Shown one piece after another: positions 24,186-32,380 of a DNA stretch of 64,000 nt (position 1 is the first letter of the stretch; each line of letters opens with the position of its first letter). Both the position numbers and the translations under genes were made by a program. This stretch comes from CAWGHZ01 sp963822575 (lineage in GTDB: Bacteria > Pseudomonadota > Alphaproteobacteria > MPNO01 > DASWLB01), in assembly GCA_963822575.1 (NCBI GenBank), contig CAWGHZ010000006.1, positions 709,358 to 773,357 on the forward strand. The letters run 5' to 3'. The notes beneath the pieces are model-generated. The model saw only the letters and a list, made by a program, of their open reading frames with translations. It ran no database searches and had not been told where the DNA came from.

Positions 24186-25500
24186 GCGACCATTCGATCA
24201 TGACGCGCAGGACGGCGCCGGTGAGCATTGCAAGCTCCTCGCGCGAGACGGTGAACGGTGGCATCAGGTACACCACGTCGCCGAACGGGCGCAACCATAC
24301 GCCCTCGGTGACGAAGCGGTCCTTGAGCCAGGGAAGGTCGCGCATCTCGGCGAGCTGCACCGCGCCGACCGCGCCCTTCACCCGCACGTCGACCACGTCC
24401 GGCAGGGTGCGGCACGGTTCGAGCGCATCGCGGAGATGCGCTTCGATGGAAGCGACCTGGGCAAGGCGCGGCTCGGTCTCGAACAGGTCGAGCGAGGCGT
24501 TGGCGGCGGCGCAGGCCAGCGGGTTCGCCATGTAGGTGGGGCCGTGCATCAGTGCCGCATCGTCGCGGTCGGCGAGGAAGGCCTCGTAGACGCGGCCGCT
24601 CGCCAGCGTCGCCGCCATGCCGAGCGCGCCACCGGTCAGCGCCTTGCCGAGACACAGTATGTCGGGCAACACGCCGGCTTGCTCGCAGGCGAGCATCGTG
24701 CCGGTGCGGCCGAACCCGGTGGCGATCTCGTCGGCGATGAAGAGCACGTCCTGCTCGCGGCAGGCGTGGGCGATGGCCGCGACGATCTCCGGCGGGTGGA
24801 ACTTCATGCCGCCGGCAGCCTGGAGAAGCGGCTCCAGAATGACGGCAGCCGTGTCGGTGCGGAGCGTCGCCAGCCGGTCGGAGAACGCCCTCAGCCCGGC
24901 CGCGTCGCGCGGCAGATCGCAGAGGTGCTGGCGCGGCAGATAGGAGTTGAGCGCGGCATGCATGCCCGCCTCGGCGTCCGACACCGACATCGCCCCCAGC
25001 GTGTCGCCGTGATAGGCGTTGCGGAACGAGACGAAGCGCGTGCGGCCCGGCGCGCCGCGGTTGATCCAGAACTGCGCGGCCATCTTGAGCGCGACCTCGA
25101 CCGCGACCGACCCGGAATCCGAGAAGAACACGTGCGGCAAACCGGCGAGCTTCGCGAGCCGGCCGGCGAGCCGCGCCGCGCCCGCGTGCGCAAGCCCGCC
25201 GAACATCACGTGCGGCATGGTCTCGGCTTGATCGCGGATCGCCGCCACGATGTGCGGGTGGTTGTAGCCGTGGCAGGCCGTCCACCACGATGCGATGCCG
25301 TCGACGAGTGCGCGCCCGTCTTCCAGCACGATCCGGCAGCCCTCGGTCCGCGCCACCGCCAGCGGCGCCGCCGCGCCCTGCATCTGCGTATAAGGCAGCC
25401 ACAGATGCGGCAAGCCTTTGGCGAAGGCGTTGTTTTCTCCCTCTCCGCCCCCGGGGGCGGAGACGGCTCGGGTGAGATGCGCGGGCCCTTTCCCCGTCAT
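24175..25500 (-). CDS. bioA: Adenosylmethionine-8-amino-7-oxononanoate aminotransferase
   Basis: About 440 residues, a class III PLP aminotransferase that makes 7,8-diaminononanoate. Recognisable parts are HLWLPYTQMQ near the N-terminus, SWWTACHGYNHP, FSDSGSVAVEVALKMA, the PLP lysine region LCLGKALTGGALG and MHGPTYMANPLA. The start is uncertain: the frame is open to 25734 through repeat DNA. The ATG at 25500 lies in a palindromic repeat; a TTG just before PHLWLPYTQ would give a length closer to other BioA proteins. It is divergent from bioF-bioD with bioB in between. Confidence 0.88.
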   Translation of the reverse strand: MTGKGPAHLTRAVSAPGGGEGENNAFAKGLPHLWLPYTQMQGAAAPLAVARTEGCRIVLEDGRALVDGIASWWTACHGYNHPHIVAAIRDQAETMPHVMFGGLAHAGAARLAGRLAKLAGLPHVFFSDSGSVAVEVALKMAAQFWINRGAPGRTRFVSFRNAYHGDTLGAMSVSDAEAGMHAALNSYLPRQHLCDLPRDAAGLRAFSDRLATLRTDTAAVILEPLLQAAGGMKFHPPEIVAAIAHACREQDVLFIADEIATGFGRTGTMLACEQAGVLPDILCLGKALTGGALGMAATLASGRVYEAFLADRDDAALMHGPTYMANPLACAAANASLDLFETEPRLAQVASIEAHLRDALEPCRTLPDVVDVRVKGAVGAVQLAEMRDLPWLKDRFVTEGVWLRPFGDVVYLMPPFTVSREELAMLTGAVLRVMIEWSHGR

Positions 25501-25612
25501 TGCGAGCGAAGCGAAGCAATCCAGGACAATTCGCCGGCACTGGATTGCTTCGTCGCTGGCGGGTTCCCATTCGGCGCAAGCGCCGAATGGGGTCTCTGGC
25601 TCCTCGCAATGA
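25496..25612. repeat. Dispersed palindromic repeats between bioB and bioA
   Basis: Arms cgtcattgcgagcgaagcga with gcaatccagg and ctggattgcttcgtcgct with tcctcgcaatgacgac form a large imperfect palindrome. It is related to the copy at 12768-12845. A separate short GC palindrome (ctccgcccccgggggcggag, 25444-25463) adjoins it. The ATG proposed for bioA lies within one arm. Confidence 0.65.
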
Positions 25613-25633
25613 CGACGAGGATCGGCACGCGCG

Positions 25634-26602
25634 TCACGCGTCCTCCACCGGCAATCCCGAGAGCCCCAGCTTCGCGAACAGCGACCGGTCGGCGGCGGCG
25701 GCGGCGTTCTTCGCGGTGAGCAGCACGTCGCCATGGAAGATCGAGTTCGCTCCGGCGAAGAAGCAGAGCGCCTGCAGCTCCTCCGCCATGTCCTCGCGCC
25801 CGGCGGAAAGCCGCACCACCGCGCGCGGCATCATGATTCGCGCCGCGGCGATGGTGCGGACCAGCTCGAACGGGTCGAGCGCGGCGGCGGCTTCCAGGGG
25901 CGTGCCGGGCGCGCGGATCAGCCGGTTGATCGGCACGCTCTCGGGTGGCTTGGGCAGCCCGGCGAGCGTCGCCAGCAGCGCGGCGCGGTCGGCGCGGCTT
26001 TCGCCCATCCCGACGATGCCGCCGCAGCAGACCCGCATGCCGGCGCCGCGCACCTGTCCGAGCGTTTCCAACCGGTCGGCGTAGGTCCGGGTCGAAATGA
26101 CGTCGCCGTAGAACGCCTCCGACGTGTCCAGATTGTGGTTGTAAAAGTCGAGCCCCGCGTCGGCGAGTGCCTCCGCCTGCGCTTCTGTGAGCATGCCGAG
26201 CGTGGCGCAGGTCTCGAGGCCCAGCGCCTTGACTTCGCGCACCATCCCGCACACGCGGGCGAGGTCGCGGTCGGTCGGATTGCGCCACGCCGCCCCCATG
26301 CAGAACCGCGTCGCACCGGCCGCCTTTGCGCGCGTCGCCGCGGCGACGACGGGCGCGGTCTCCATCAGAGCCTCACGCGCGAGGCCCGTATCGTAATGCG
26401 CGCTCTGCGGGCAGTAGGCGCAATCTTCCGGGCAGCCGCCGGTCTTGATCGACAGCAGCGTCGCGATCTCGACCTTGTTCGGGTCGAAATGGCGGCGGTG
26501 GGTTTCGTGCGCGCGGTAAAGCAGGTCATTGAACGGCGTGGCGATGAGCGCCAGCGCGTCCGCCGCGGTCCAGGTTTGGCGAGTCTCGGCATCCGGGGTC
26601 AT
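25634..26602 (-). CDS. bioB: Biotin synthase
   Basis: 322 residues. The radical-SAM cysteines are C57, C61 and C64 (GCPEDCAYCPQS), with the surrounding TLLSIKTGG typical of BioB. GAAWRNPTDRDL, YNHNLDTSEAFYG and GGIVGMGESRADRA continue the family pattern, supplying residues for the auxiliary 2Fe-2S cluster and dethiobiotin binding. It inserts sulfur into dethiobiotin. The start lies 72 bases from the divergent bioF start, so this gap must hold both promoters. No BioR or BirA-type palindrome is obvious in it. Confidence 0.95.
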   Translation of the reverse strand: MTPDAETRQTWTAADALALIATPFNDLLYRAHETHRRHFDPNKVEIATLLSIKTGGCPEDCAYCPQSAHYDTGLAREALMETAPVVAAATRAKAAGATRFCMGAAWRNPTDRDLARVCGMVREVKALGLETCATLGMLTEAQAEALADAGLDFYNHNLDTSEAFYGDVISTRTYADRLETLGQVRGAGMRVCCGGIVGMGESRADRAALLATLAGLPKPPESVPINRLIRAPGTPLEAAAALDPFELVRTIAAARIMMPRAVVRLSAGREDMAEELQALCFFAGANSIFHGDVLLTAKNAAAAADRSLFAKLGLSGLPVEDA

Positions 26603-26674
26603 AATGCGCAGTCTAGGGCCGCGCCCCGGGCGGGCAAGGCCAAACGGAGCCCAACCTCAGCCGGGCGATTCGCC

Positions 26675-27835
26675 ATGGGTTCGCTGGACGATTTCGCCGA
26701 GGCCAAGCTCGCGGCGCGGGCGGCACGCGGGCTAATGCGCCAGCCCATCCCCACCGTGCGCGGCTCCGGTGCGCGGGCGAAGCGGGGCGACCGGGCGCTC
26801 GTGTCGTTTTCGTGCAACGACTATCTCGGCCTCAGCCAGCACCCGAAGGTGAAGGCGGCGGCGGCGGCGGCCGTGGAGGCCTATGGCGCCGGGGCGGGGG
26901 CGGCCCGCCTCGTGACCGGCGACCATCCGCTGATGGGCGCGCTCGAATCGCGCCTTGCCCGGCTCAAGAACACCGCGGACGCAATTCTGTTCGGTTCGGG
27001 TTATCTCGCGAATATCGGCATCGTGCCGGCGCTGGCGGGGCCGCGCGACCTGGTGGTGCTCGATGCGCTGTCGCACGCCTGTTTGCACGCGGGGGCGACG
27101 CTTTCCGGCGCGACGGTCGACACATTCCGCCACAACGACCTCGCCGATCTCGGCGCCCGGCTCGCCCGGCGTAACGCGTACGCGCATTGCCTGGTGCTGA
27201 CCGAGGGCGTGTTCTCGATGGACGGCGACCGCGCGCCGTTGCGCCAGATGGCGGCGCTGTGCCGCGTCGCCGATGCGTGGCTGCTGGTCGACGACGCGCA
27301 CGGGCTGGGCGTCTTGGGCGCGGGGCGGGGCAGCGTGGCCGAGGCGAACGCGGACGTGCCGTTGCAAATGGGCACGCTGTCGAAGGCCGCGGGCAGCTAT
27401 GGCGGGTATCTCTGCGCGTCGCGCGCAGTGTGCGACCTGATGCGCAACCGGGCGCGCAGCTATGTCTACACGACCGCGCTGCCACCCGCATCGGCGGGGG
27501 CGGCCATCGCGGCGCTCGACATCATCGCGTCCGAGCCTGCGCTGTGCGCCCGGCCGCTGGCGCTGGCCCGCGGCTTCACGGCGCGGCTCGGCCTCGCGCC
27601 GGCCGAGAGCGCCATCGTGCCCCTCGTGGTCGGCGCGCCGGACCGCGCCCTCGCCGCGTCCGAGGCGCTGGCGGAGCGCGGCTACCTGGTCGCCGCGATC
27701 CGCCCGCCCACGGTGCCCGAGGGGACGGCGCGGCTGCGCGTCGCCTTCTCGGCCGCGCATTCGGAGGCCGACGTCGCCGGCCTCGCCGCCGCGATCCGCG
27801 AGATCGGGCTCGTCCCCGCTCGGGCGGCGGAGTGA
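26675..27835 (+). CDS. bioF: 8-amino-7-oxononanoate synthase
   Basis: 386 residues, an alpha-oxoamine synthase. SFSCNDYLGLSQHPKV, GAGAGAARLVTGDHPL, VLDALSHACLHAG, VLTEGVFSMDGDRAPL, DDAHGLGVLG and the PLP lysine motif MGTLSKAAGSYGGY are present in the usual order. It condenses pimeloyl-ACP or -CoA with alanine. The stop overlaps the GTG start of bioD (GTGA). No bioC/bioH or other pimelate gene is in the window, so pimeloyl supply is encoded elsewhere. Confidence 0.93.
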   Translation: MGSLDDFAEAKLAARAARGLMRQPIPTVRGSGARAKRGDRALVSFSCNDYLGLSQHPKVKAAAAAAVEAYGAGAGAARLVTGDHPLMGALESRLARLKNTADAILFGSGYLANIGIVPALAGPRDLVVLDALSHACLHAGATLSGATVDTFRHNDLADLGARLARRNAYAHCLVLTEGVFSMDGDRAPLRQMAALCRVADAWLLVDDAHGLGVLGAGRGSVAEANADVPLQMGTLSKAAGSYGGYLCASRAVCDLMRNRARSYVYTTALPPASAGAAIAALDIIASEPALCARPLALARGFTARLGLAPAESAIVPLVVGAPDRALAASEALAERGYLVAAIRPPTVPEGTARLRVAFSAAHSEADVAGLAAAIREIGLVPARAAE

Positions 27836-28512
27836 TCCTCTTCATCACCGGGACGCATACGGGCATCGGCAAGACGCTGGTGACGGCGGCGCTGGCGCGT
27901 GAGCTGCGGGCGGCGGGGCGCGACGCGATCGCGCTGAAGCCGGTGATGAGCGGATTCGACGAAGGCGACGTCGTCGGGTCGGACGCGGGCGTGCTGCTCG
28001 CGGCGCAGGGGATCGCGCCCACCCCGGACGCGGTGGCGCGCATTTCGCCATTCCGCTTTGCCGCGCCCATCTCGCCCGACATGGCGGCGGAACGCGAAGG
28101 GCGCCACATCGACCTGCGCGCGCTGGTCGCGTTCTGCCGAAATTCCGTGCAGCCGGGCCGGACCACCCTGGTCGAGGGCGTCGGCGGGGTGATGACGCCG
28201 CTGGCGCCGGGCGCGACCGTGCTCGACTGGATCGCGGCGCTCGGATGCCCTGCGGTGCTGGTGGCAGGCTCCTATCTCGGCACGATCTCGCACACCCTGA
28301 CCGCCGTTGCGGCGATGGCGGCGCGCGGCGCGGCGCCACGCACCATCGTGGTCAGCCAGTCGGAAGACCAGCCCGTGCCGCTCGCCGACACGGTTGCGAC
28401 AATTCGCCGCGAGACCGCGCCCGTGCCGGTCGTCGCGCTGCCGCGCATCGCCGGTGGGACGGGGTGGGACCGCGCGCCGACGCTGGCTGCGGCGCTTGGC
28501 GCGCTCGACTGA
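27832..28512 (+). CDS. bioD: ATP-dependent dethiobiotin synthetase
   Basis: 226 residues from a GTG start. The P-loop is FITGTHTGIGKT at the N-terminus, followed by LKPVMSGFDEGDVVGSDA, VEGVGGVMTPLAPGATVLDW and VAGSYLGTISHTL. These match BioD, which carboxylates diaminopelargonate and closes the ureido ring using ATP. It is coupled to bioF by a 4-base overlap. The 99 bases that follow, before pntAA, hold no gene. Confidence 0.93.
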   Translation: MILFITGTHTGIGKTLVTAALARELRAAGRDAIALKPVMSGFDEGDVVGSDAGVLLAAQGIAPTPDAVARISPFRFAAPISPDMAAEREGRHIDLRALVAFCRNSVQPGRTTLVEGVGGVMTPLAPGATVLDWIAALGCPAVLVAGSYLGTISHTLTAVAAMAARGAAPRTIVVSQSEDQPVPLADTVATIRRETAPVPVVALPRIAGGTGWDRAPTLAAALGALD

Positions 28513-28611
28513 CCGCCACTTCGTCCTTGGCAAACCGGGCGTGAGGCGGCATTGTGCGCCCGCGCTGCGCGCCCGTCTGATCGTCTTTGTGAAAGTGATC
28601 CAGAGCTTGGC

Positions 28612-29754
28612 ATGAAGATCGGCATCTCCAGGGAACGCCGGCCGGGGGAGACGCGCGTCGCCGCGACGCCCGACACGGTGAAGAAGCTCGTCGCGCTGGG
28701 ATTCACGGTGGCGGTGGAGGCCGGTGCGGGCGAAGGCGCCTCGATCCCGGACGATGCGTTCGCGGCTGCGGGCGCCACCGTCGCCCCCGATGCCAAAGCT
28801 GCCCTGGGCGACGCCGACATCGTGTTCCAGGTGCGCGCGCCCCGGGACGAGGAGGTCGCCCTGATGAAAAAGGCCGCCATCCTGCTTGCCACCATGGGCA
28901 TCCTCGCCGACAAGCCGCAGGCGGAGCGCTACGCGCGCGCCGGGATCACCGCCTTCGCGCTCGAATTGCTGCCGCGCATCACCCGCGCCCAGGCGATGGA
29001 CGTGCTGTCGTCGCAGTCGAACCTGGCCGGCTATCGCGCGGTGATCGACGCCGCCTACGAGCTCGGCCGCGCCTTCCCGATGATGATGACGGCCGCCGGC
29101 ACCGTGCCGCCCGCCCGCGTGGTGGTGCTGGGTGCCGGCGTCGCGGGGCTGCAGGCCATCGCGACGGCGCGCCGGCTCGGCGCCGTCGTCTCCGCCTTCG
29201 ACGTGCGCGCCGCGGCGAAGGAGCAGGTGGAATCCCTCGGCGCGAAATTCGTCGAGGTCGAGGGCATGGCGGACCTCGAGACCAAGGCGGGCTATGCCCG
29301 CGAGATGGACGAGGAGATGCGCCGACGCCAGGCGCAGGCGGTGCACGATACCCTCAAGAAGCAGGACATCGCGATCTGCACCGCCCTGGTGCCGGGAAGG
29401 CGCGCGCCGGTGCTGATCACCGAGGCGATGCTGAAGGACATGAAGCCCGGCTCCCTCGTGGTCGATCTCGCCGTCGAGCAGGGCGGCAATTGCGAGGGGT
29501 CGGAGCCCGGCAAGATCGTCGTGAAGCACGGGGTGAAGATCGTCGGGCACCTCAACGTGCCCGGGCGCATCGCCGAGGACGCCTCGGCCATGTATGCGCG
29601 CAACCTCCTCAACTTCATCACGCCGCTCGCCAAGGCGAAGGACGGCACGGTCGAGATCGACTGGTCGGACGAGATCATCGCGGGGTGCCTGGTGGCGCGC
29701 GACGGCAAGGTCGTCCATCCGCAGCTTGCCCCGGCCGAGGCCGCGGCCGGCTGA
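28612..29754 (+). CDS. pntAA: NAD(P) transhydrogenase alpha subunit, part 1 (domain I)
   Basis: 380 residues, a soluble NAD(H)-binding domain I protein. KIGISRERRPGETRVAATPD is the typical start, with SQSNLAGYRAVIDAAYELGRAFPMM, the Rossmann motif VVVLGAGVAGLQAIATARRLG (in part), and DLAVEQGGNCEGSEPG. It works with PntAB and PntB at the inner membrane to make NADPH at the expense of the proton gradient. The separate alpha1 gene is the alphaproteobacterial arrangement. Confidence 0.93.
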   Translation: MKIGISRERRPGETRVAATPDTVKKLVALGFTVAVEAGAGEGASIPDDAFAAAGATVAPDAKAALGDADIVFQVRAPRDEEVALMKKAAILLATMGILADKPQAERYARAGITAFALELLPRITRAQAMDVLSSQSNLAGYRAVIDAAYELGRAFPMMMTAAGTVPPARVVVLGAGVAGLQAIATARRLGAVVSAFDVRAAAKEQVESLGAKFVEVEGMADLETKAGYAREMDEEMRRRQAQAVHDTLKKQDIAICTALVPGRRAPVLITEAMLKDMKPGSLVVDLAVEQGGNCEGSEPGKIVVKHGVKIVGHLNVPGRIAEDASAMYARNLLNFITPLAKAKDGTVEIDWSDEIIAGCLVARDGKVVHPQLAPAEAAAG

Positions 29755-29782
29755 GCGCAACAAGAAGGAACGAGGGGGCTTC

Positions 29783-30073
29783 ATGCACGAGACGGCGCTG
29801 CTTGCCCTGTTGACGGTGTTCGTGCTGGCGGTGTTCGTCGGCTACTACGTCGTGTGGAATGTGACGCCTGCGTTGCACTCGCCGCTGATGAGCGTGACCA
29901 ACGCCATCTCGTCGGTGATCATCGTCGGCGGGCTGATCGCCGCGGGGCCCTTGGGCGTCTCCTTCTCCAAGACGATGGGGCTGATCGCGGTCGGGCTCGC
30001 CTCGATCAACATCTTCGGCGGGTTCATCGTCAGCCAGCGCATGCTGCGCATGTACCGCAAGAAGACGAAGTAG
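29783..30073 (+). CDS. pntAB: NAD(P) transhydrogenase alpha subunit, part 2 (membrane)
   Basis: 96 residues, about three transmembrane helices (ALLALLTVFVLAVFVGYYVV, ISSVIIVGGLIAAGPLG, GLIAVGLASINIFGGFIVS). NVTPALHSPLMSVTNAISS is conserved in PntAB proteins. It forms part of the proton channel with PntB. It lies 28 bases after pntAA, and pntB follows after 10 bases. Confidence 0.92.
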   Translation: MHETALLALLTVFVLAVFVGYYVVWNVTPALHSPLMSVTNAISSVIIVGGLIAAGPLGVSFSKTMGLIAVGLASINIFGGFIVSQRMLRMYRKKTK

Positions 30074-30083
30074 GGGGCGCCGG

Positions 30084-31469
30084 GTGAACGCGACCGCAAC
30101 CGGCCTCGCCTACCTCGCGGCGGCCATCTGCTTCATCATGGCGCTCCGGAGCCTGTCCTCGCCCGAGACGGCGCGGCGCGGGAACCTCACCGGCATGGTC
30201 GGCATGGCCATCGCCATCGCCACCACGCTGGCCTCGCCCGGCGTGCTCTCCTACGTCGATATCCTGATCGCCATCGCGATCGGCGGGACGATCGGCACGG
30301 TCATCGCGCTCAAGATCCAGATGACGGCGCTGCCCCAGCTCGTGGCGGCATTCCATTCTCTCGTGGGCCTGGCCGCGGTGGTGGTGGCCGCGGCTGCGTT
30401 CTACGCGCCCGCCGCCTACGGCATCGGCCAGCCGGGCGCGATCGAGGTGCGCTCGCTGATCGAGATGGGGCTGGGGCTCGCCATCGGCGCGATCACCTTC
30501 ACCGGCTCGATCGTCGCCTTCGCCAAGCTGCAGGGGCTCGTGTCCGGCGCGCCGCTCGTCTTTCCCGGCCAGCGCCTCCTCAATCTGCTGATCGGCATCG
30601 GCATATTGGCGCTGATCGCCGGGCTCTGCCTCGCCCAGTCGCCCGAGCTGTTCTGGGCGATCGTCGCCGTGTCGCTGGTGTTCGGCTTCACCATCATCGT
30701 GCCGATCGGCGGGGCGGACATGCCGGTCGTGATCTCGATGCTGAACTCGTACTCGGGCTGGGCGGCCTGCGGCATCGGCTTCACCCTGTCGAACACGCTG
30801 CTGATCATCACCGGCGCCCTGGTCGGCTCGTCGGGCGCGATCCTCAGCTACATCATGTGCCACGGCATGAACCGGTCCTTCGTCAGCGTGATTTTGGGCG
30901 GGTTCGGCGGGGCCGAAGGCGCGGCGGCCGTGCGCTCGGACAAGCCGGTCAAGTCGGGCAGTGCCGAAGACGCGGCCTTCATCCTCAAGAACGCAGGCAA
31001 GGTGATCATCGTGCCGGGCTACGGCATGGCGGTGTCGCAGGCCCAGCATGCGCTCCGCGAGATGGCCGACGCGCTGAAGCGCGAGGGGGTGGAGGTGCGC
31101 TACGCCATCCATCCCGTGGCCGGGCGCATGCCGGGCCACATGAACGTACTCCTCGCCGAGGCGAACGTGCCCTACGACGAGGTGTTCGAGCTCGACGAGA
31201 TCAACCACGAGTTCTCGACCGCCGATGCGGCCTACGTGATCGGGGCGAACGACGTGACCAACCCCGTCGCCAAGACCGACCCCACGAGCCCCATCGCGGG
31301 CATGCCGATCCTCGACGTCGAGAAGGCGAAGACCGTGCTGTTCGTCAAGCGGTCGCTGTCGCCCGGCTACGCCGGCATCGACAACCCGCTGTTCTACGCC
31401 GACAACACCATGATGCTGTTCGGCGACGCCAAGAAGATGACCGAGGAAATCGTCCAGGCGCTGGCGTAG
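30084..31469 (+). CDS. pntB: NAD(P) transhydrogenase beta subunit
   Basis: 461 residues from a GTG start. The N-terminal half has about nine membrane helices; the C-terminal NADP-binding domain III shows GKVIIVPGYGMAVSQAQHA, HPVAGRMPGHMNVLLAEA, VIGANDVTNPVAKTDPTSPI and VKRSLSPGYAGIDNPLFY. It completes the proton-translocating transhydrogenase. The linkage to biotin genes appears incidental, though both supply biosynthesis. Confidence 0.95.
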   Translation: MNATATGLAYLAAAICFIMALRSLSSPETARRGNLTGMVGMAIAIATTLASPGVLSYVDILIAIAIGGTIGTVIALKIQMTALPQLVAAFHSLVGLAAVVVAAAAFYAPAAYGIGQPGAIEVRSLIEMGLGLAIGAITFTGSIVAFAKLQGLVSGAPLVFPGQRLLNLLIGIGILALIAGLCLAQSPELFWAIVAVSLVFGFTIIVPIGGADMPVVISMLNSYSGWAACGIGFTLSNTLLIITGALVGSSGAILSYIMCHGMNRSFVSVILGGFGGAEGAAAVRSDKPVKSGSAEDAAFILKNAGKVIIVPGYGMAVSQAQHALREMADALKREGVEVRYAIHPVAGRMPGHMNVLLAEANVPYDEVFELDEINHEFSTADAAYVIGANDVTNPVAKTDPTSPIAGMPILDVEKAKTVLFVKRSLSPGYAGIDNPLFYADNTMMLFGDAKKMTEEIVQALA

Positions 31470-31489
31470 CGGTTGGGCCTATACCGATC

Positions 31490-31517
31490 GCCATATTACG
31501 GCCTCCGGTATAATATC
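31490..31517 (+). promoter_or_regulatory. Putative higBA promoter with overlapping inverted repeat
   Basis: A TATAAT -10 hexamer lies at 31509-31514, just upstream of the toxin start at 31523. It is embedded in imperfect arms atattacgg and ccggtataatat, which share atatta/taatat and cgg/ccg. A dyad over the -10 is the usual site for HigA-type autorepression. The -35 is not clear. Confidence 0.5.
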
Positions 31518-31522
31518 TTCAG

Positions 31523-31780
31523 ATGACCCGGTCGTTCCGGTCGCGCGAAACCGAGCGACTGTACGCGGGCGAGCGCAGCCGGCGGTACTTCGGGATCGAG
31601 ACGGTCGCGCGGCGCAAGCTGCGCATGCTGGACTCGGCGACTCGGCTGGACGAGCTGGCCGCGTTTCCTGGAAATCGACTCGAAGCGCTTCATTCGATCC
31701 CCGTGAACGACCAGTGGCGAATCTGCTTCGAATGGGTGAACGGCCATGCCGAGCGCGTCGAAATCGTCGACTATCACTAA
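31523..31780 (+). CDS. higB: HigB-type (RelE/ParE superfamily) toxin
   Basis: 85 residues. RRYFGIETVARRKLRMLDSATRLDELAAFPGNRLEAL, given here only as a landmark region, and QWRICFEWVNGHAERVEIVDYH match the HigB/YoeB-like small mRNA interferases, with the closing VEIVDYH typical. The toxin would cleave mRNA on the ribosome. It overlaps the antitoxin gene by 35 bases with the toxin first, the HigBA order. Confidence 0.85.
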   Translation: MTRSFRSRETERLYAGERSRRYFGIETVARRKLRMLDSATRLDELAAFPGNRLEALHSIPVNDQWRICFEWVNGHAERVEIVDYH

Positions 31781-32084
31781 GGGCGAAAAGGATTTCCTCC
31801 CTCCCATCCACCCGGGCGAGGTGCTGAAAGAGGAGCTGATGGCGCCGCTGGGGATCAGCATCAACCGGCTCGCGCGCGAGCTGCGCGTGCCGCCGGGGCG
31901 CATCGGCGACATCGTGAACGAGAAACGGGGCGTTAGCGCTGACACCGCGCTGCGCCTTGCGCGCTATTTTGGAACGAGTCCCGCCTTCTGGATGAATTTG
32001 CAGTCGGCCTACGACCTGGAAGTTGCAGAGCGCGAGAGCCTGGCCGAGATAAAGCGCGACGTGCGCCCGCGCGAGCTGGCGTAG
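31746..32084 (+). CDS. higA: HigA-type antitoxin, XRE helix-turn-helix
   Basis: 112 residues. PIHPGEVLKEELMAPLGISINRLAREL, then PPGRIGDIVNEKRGVSADTALRLARYFG and FWMNLQSAYDLEVAE are the HigA/VapI helix-turn-helix pattern. It should neutralise HigB and repress the operon. The first residues come from the overlapping toxin frame; an internal start nearer PPIHPGE is possible. The gene ends 20 bases before the second IS110 copy. Confidence 0.87.
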   Translation: MPSASKSSTITKGEKDFLPPIHPGEVLKEELMAPLGISINRLARELRVPPGRIGDIVNEKRGVSADTALRLARYFGTSPAFWMNLQSAYDLEVAERESLAEIKRDVRPRELA

Positions 32085-32110
32085 CAGGAGGGGAGAACCG
32101 CCGCTACTCC

Positions 32111-32208
32111 GCCCTACCGTTCAGTGCGCTCGCCGGGTGAGTCGTGACACGATAGGCGCGCCCTACCGTTCAGTGCGCTCGCCGGGTGAGTCGTGACACG
32201 ATAGGCGC
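32111..32208. repeat. Tandem duplication of the IS110 left end (2 x 49 bp)
   Basis: Units 32111-32159 and 32160-32208 are identical and begin gccctaccgttcagtgcgct. Copy 1 has a single unit (10964-11012 on the opposite strand) with one base difference. The duplication contains the left-end sequence that the proposed bridge RNA would recognise. Confidence 0.9.
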
Positions 32209-32380
32209 GCGCAGGCACGGCGGGGATGGTTTCTACTCCGGCTGCCCTCGATGGCTCCAGCGGCAGAGCCCCCCGCCGTGCCGACCGATCTTGACCGCTC
32301 ATTACTCTGTGCGATCGATCGCTCCGTAGGGCGATGCCGGCAAGGACGGGAGGCGCAGCAGCAACCATTCGGGGGGTCCG
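32209..32380 (+). ncRNA. Candidate IS110 bridge RNA region, copy 2
   Basis: Non-coding DNA between the left end and the transposase start. Three guide-like segments are visible. The segment cattactctg (32300-32309) is identical to the right end of the element (33566-33575). The segment gtagggcg (32326-32333) is complementary to the left end (32110-32117). The segment gcggcagag (32260-32268) is complementary to the target side ctctgccgc (33571-33579). The first two flank a cgatcgatcg hairpin, as donor guides flank a loop in IS621-type bridge RNAs. Transcription is inferred. Confidence 0.62.

Noticed and set aside
26603..26674. BioR- or BirA-type operator between bioB and bioF
   Set aside because: No TTATAGATAA-like palindrome or other convincing dyad is visible in the 72 bases.
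27682..29784. 700-codon minus-strand frame across bioF, bioD and pntAA
   Set aside because: Antisense to three clear genes, with no recognisable domain.
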